Shown here: one piece after another, positions 63,611 to 64,000 of the stretch
Layout of the letters: every line of letters begins with the position of its first letter
Numbering within the stretch: the stretch's first letter is position 1
NCBI RefSeq assembly: GCF_024679245.1
Contig: NC_090178.1
Span: forward strand, 22,285,703-22,349,702
Source of the DNA: Pseudorasbora parva
Taxonomy: Eukaryota; Chordata; Actinopteri; Cypriniformes; Gobionidae
Reading direction: 5' to 3'
Length of the DNA: 64,000 bases
The notes under the pieces: model-generated
Databases searched by the model: none
What the model was told of the DNA's origin: nothing
Seen by the model: the letters and a program-made list of their open reading frames with translations, nothing else
Translations under genes and position numbers: made by a program

Positions 63611-63624
63611 TAATGTGATTTAAT

Positions 63625-64000
63625 GCTTCGGATTAATTCATGATTCGAATCGCCAGTATCACGTGATTTCAACAGTTTGACACGCGATCCGAATCATGAA
63701 TCAATCCGCTGATTCACAACCGTTTGAATCTTTATTCAGCATTGTCTTCTCTTCCAAGTTTGTTTTCAAACCTCAAATATTGATTTTGGTTTTTTTGGAC
63801 CAAAATGTATTTCCGATGCTTCAAGAGATTCTGATTAACTAACTGATGTCACATATGGACTACTTTGATGATGTTTTTATTCCCTTTCTGGACATGGACA
63901 GTAAAGTGTGCATACACTTCCATACGCTGTCGGACTAAAGATGAACGGAGGTCTTACGGTTGTGGAACAACTTTAGGGTGAATCATTAGACATAAATTTA
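63625..64000. repeat. Partial copy of the 47484-48209 palindromic element, cut by window end
   Basis: ATCGCCAGTATCACGTGATT, CTTTATTCAGCATTGTCTTC, AACTGATGTCACATATGGAC and GATGAACGGAGGTCTTACG follow the centre and right arm of the 47.5-kb element, with local rearrangement near 63730-63790. It continues past the window. Confidence 0.7.

Overview
This window is nuclear DNA from a teleost fish, most likely a cyprinid (zebrafish/carp group). The genes have vertebrate intron-exon structures and match human proteins that I recall. The intergenic DNA is full of (GT)n/(AT)n microsatellites, Tc1-like fossils and TTAA-flanked short elements of the kind that dominate cyprinid genomes. Species was not determined.

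Layout. (1) 1-7.1 kb: sec61b on the minus strand, four coding exons, with a decayed Tc1 element in intron 1 and an internally deleted sibling downstream of the gene. (2) 7.1-12 kb: a shared head-to-head promoter, then alg2 on the plus strand (one untranslated and two coding exons). (3) 12-34.9 kb: no supportable protein gene. It holds LINE and Tc1 fossils, TTAA elements, long GT tracts and three unique, non-repetitive stretches that could be conserved regulatory DNA. (4) 34.9-39.7 kb: frrs1l, five coding exons, plus strand. (5) 39.9-40.8 kb: a second Tc1 family with a nested hAT-like MITE. (6) 42.1-63.1 kb: tmem245, 18 coding exons, plus strand, its introns packed with elements including a Penelope-like remnant with a GIY-YIG-type domain. 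(7) 63.3-64 kb: repeat fragments.

The genes are housekeeping or neuronal. Sec61b is the tail-anchored subunit of the ER translocon. Alg2 makes the alpha-1,3/alpha-1,6 mannose additions on the ER-bound lipid-linked oligosaccharide. Frrs1l is a DOMON-domain AMPA-receptor assembly factor of the ER. Tmem245 is a multipass AI-2E-family membrane protein of unknown substrate. The sec61b-alg2 pair and the frrs1l-tmem245 pair are each neighbours in human, but to my recollection the two pairs lie several megabases apart on human chromosome 9.

No bacterial-type system, CRISPR array, tRNA or rRNA was seen. The most unusual material is in the mobile DNA: 9-bp-target-duplicating TAGCCT...AGGCTA elements that carry a broken RecQ-like helicase fragment, and a very well-preserved ~170-bp inverted duplication in tmem245 intron 1. 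All exon boundaries were read by eye from splice consensus, frame continuity and remembered homologues, without alignment software.
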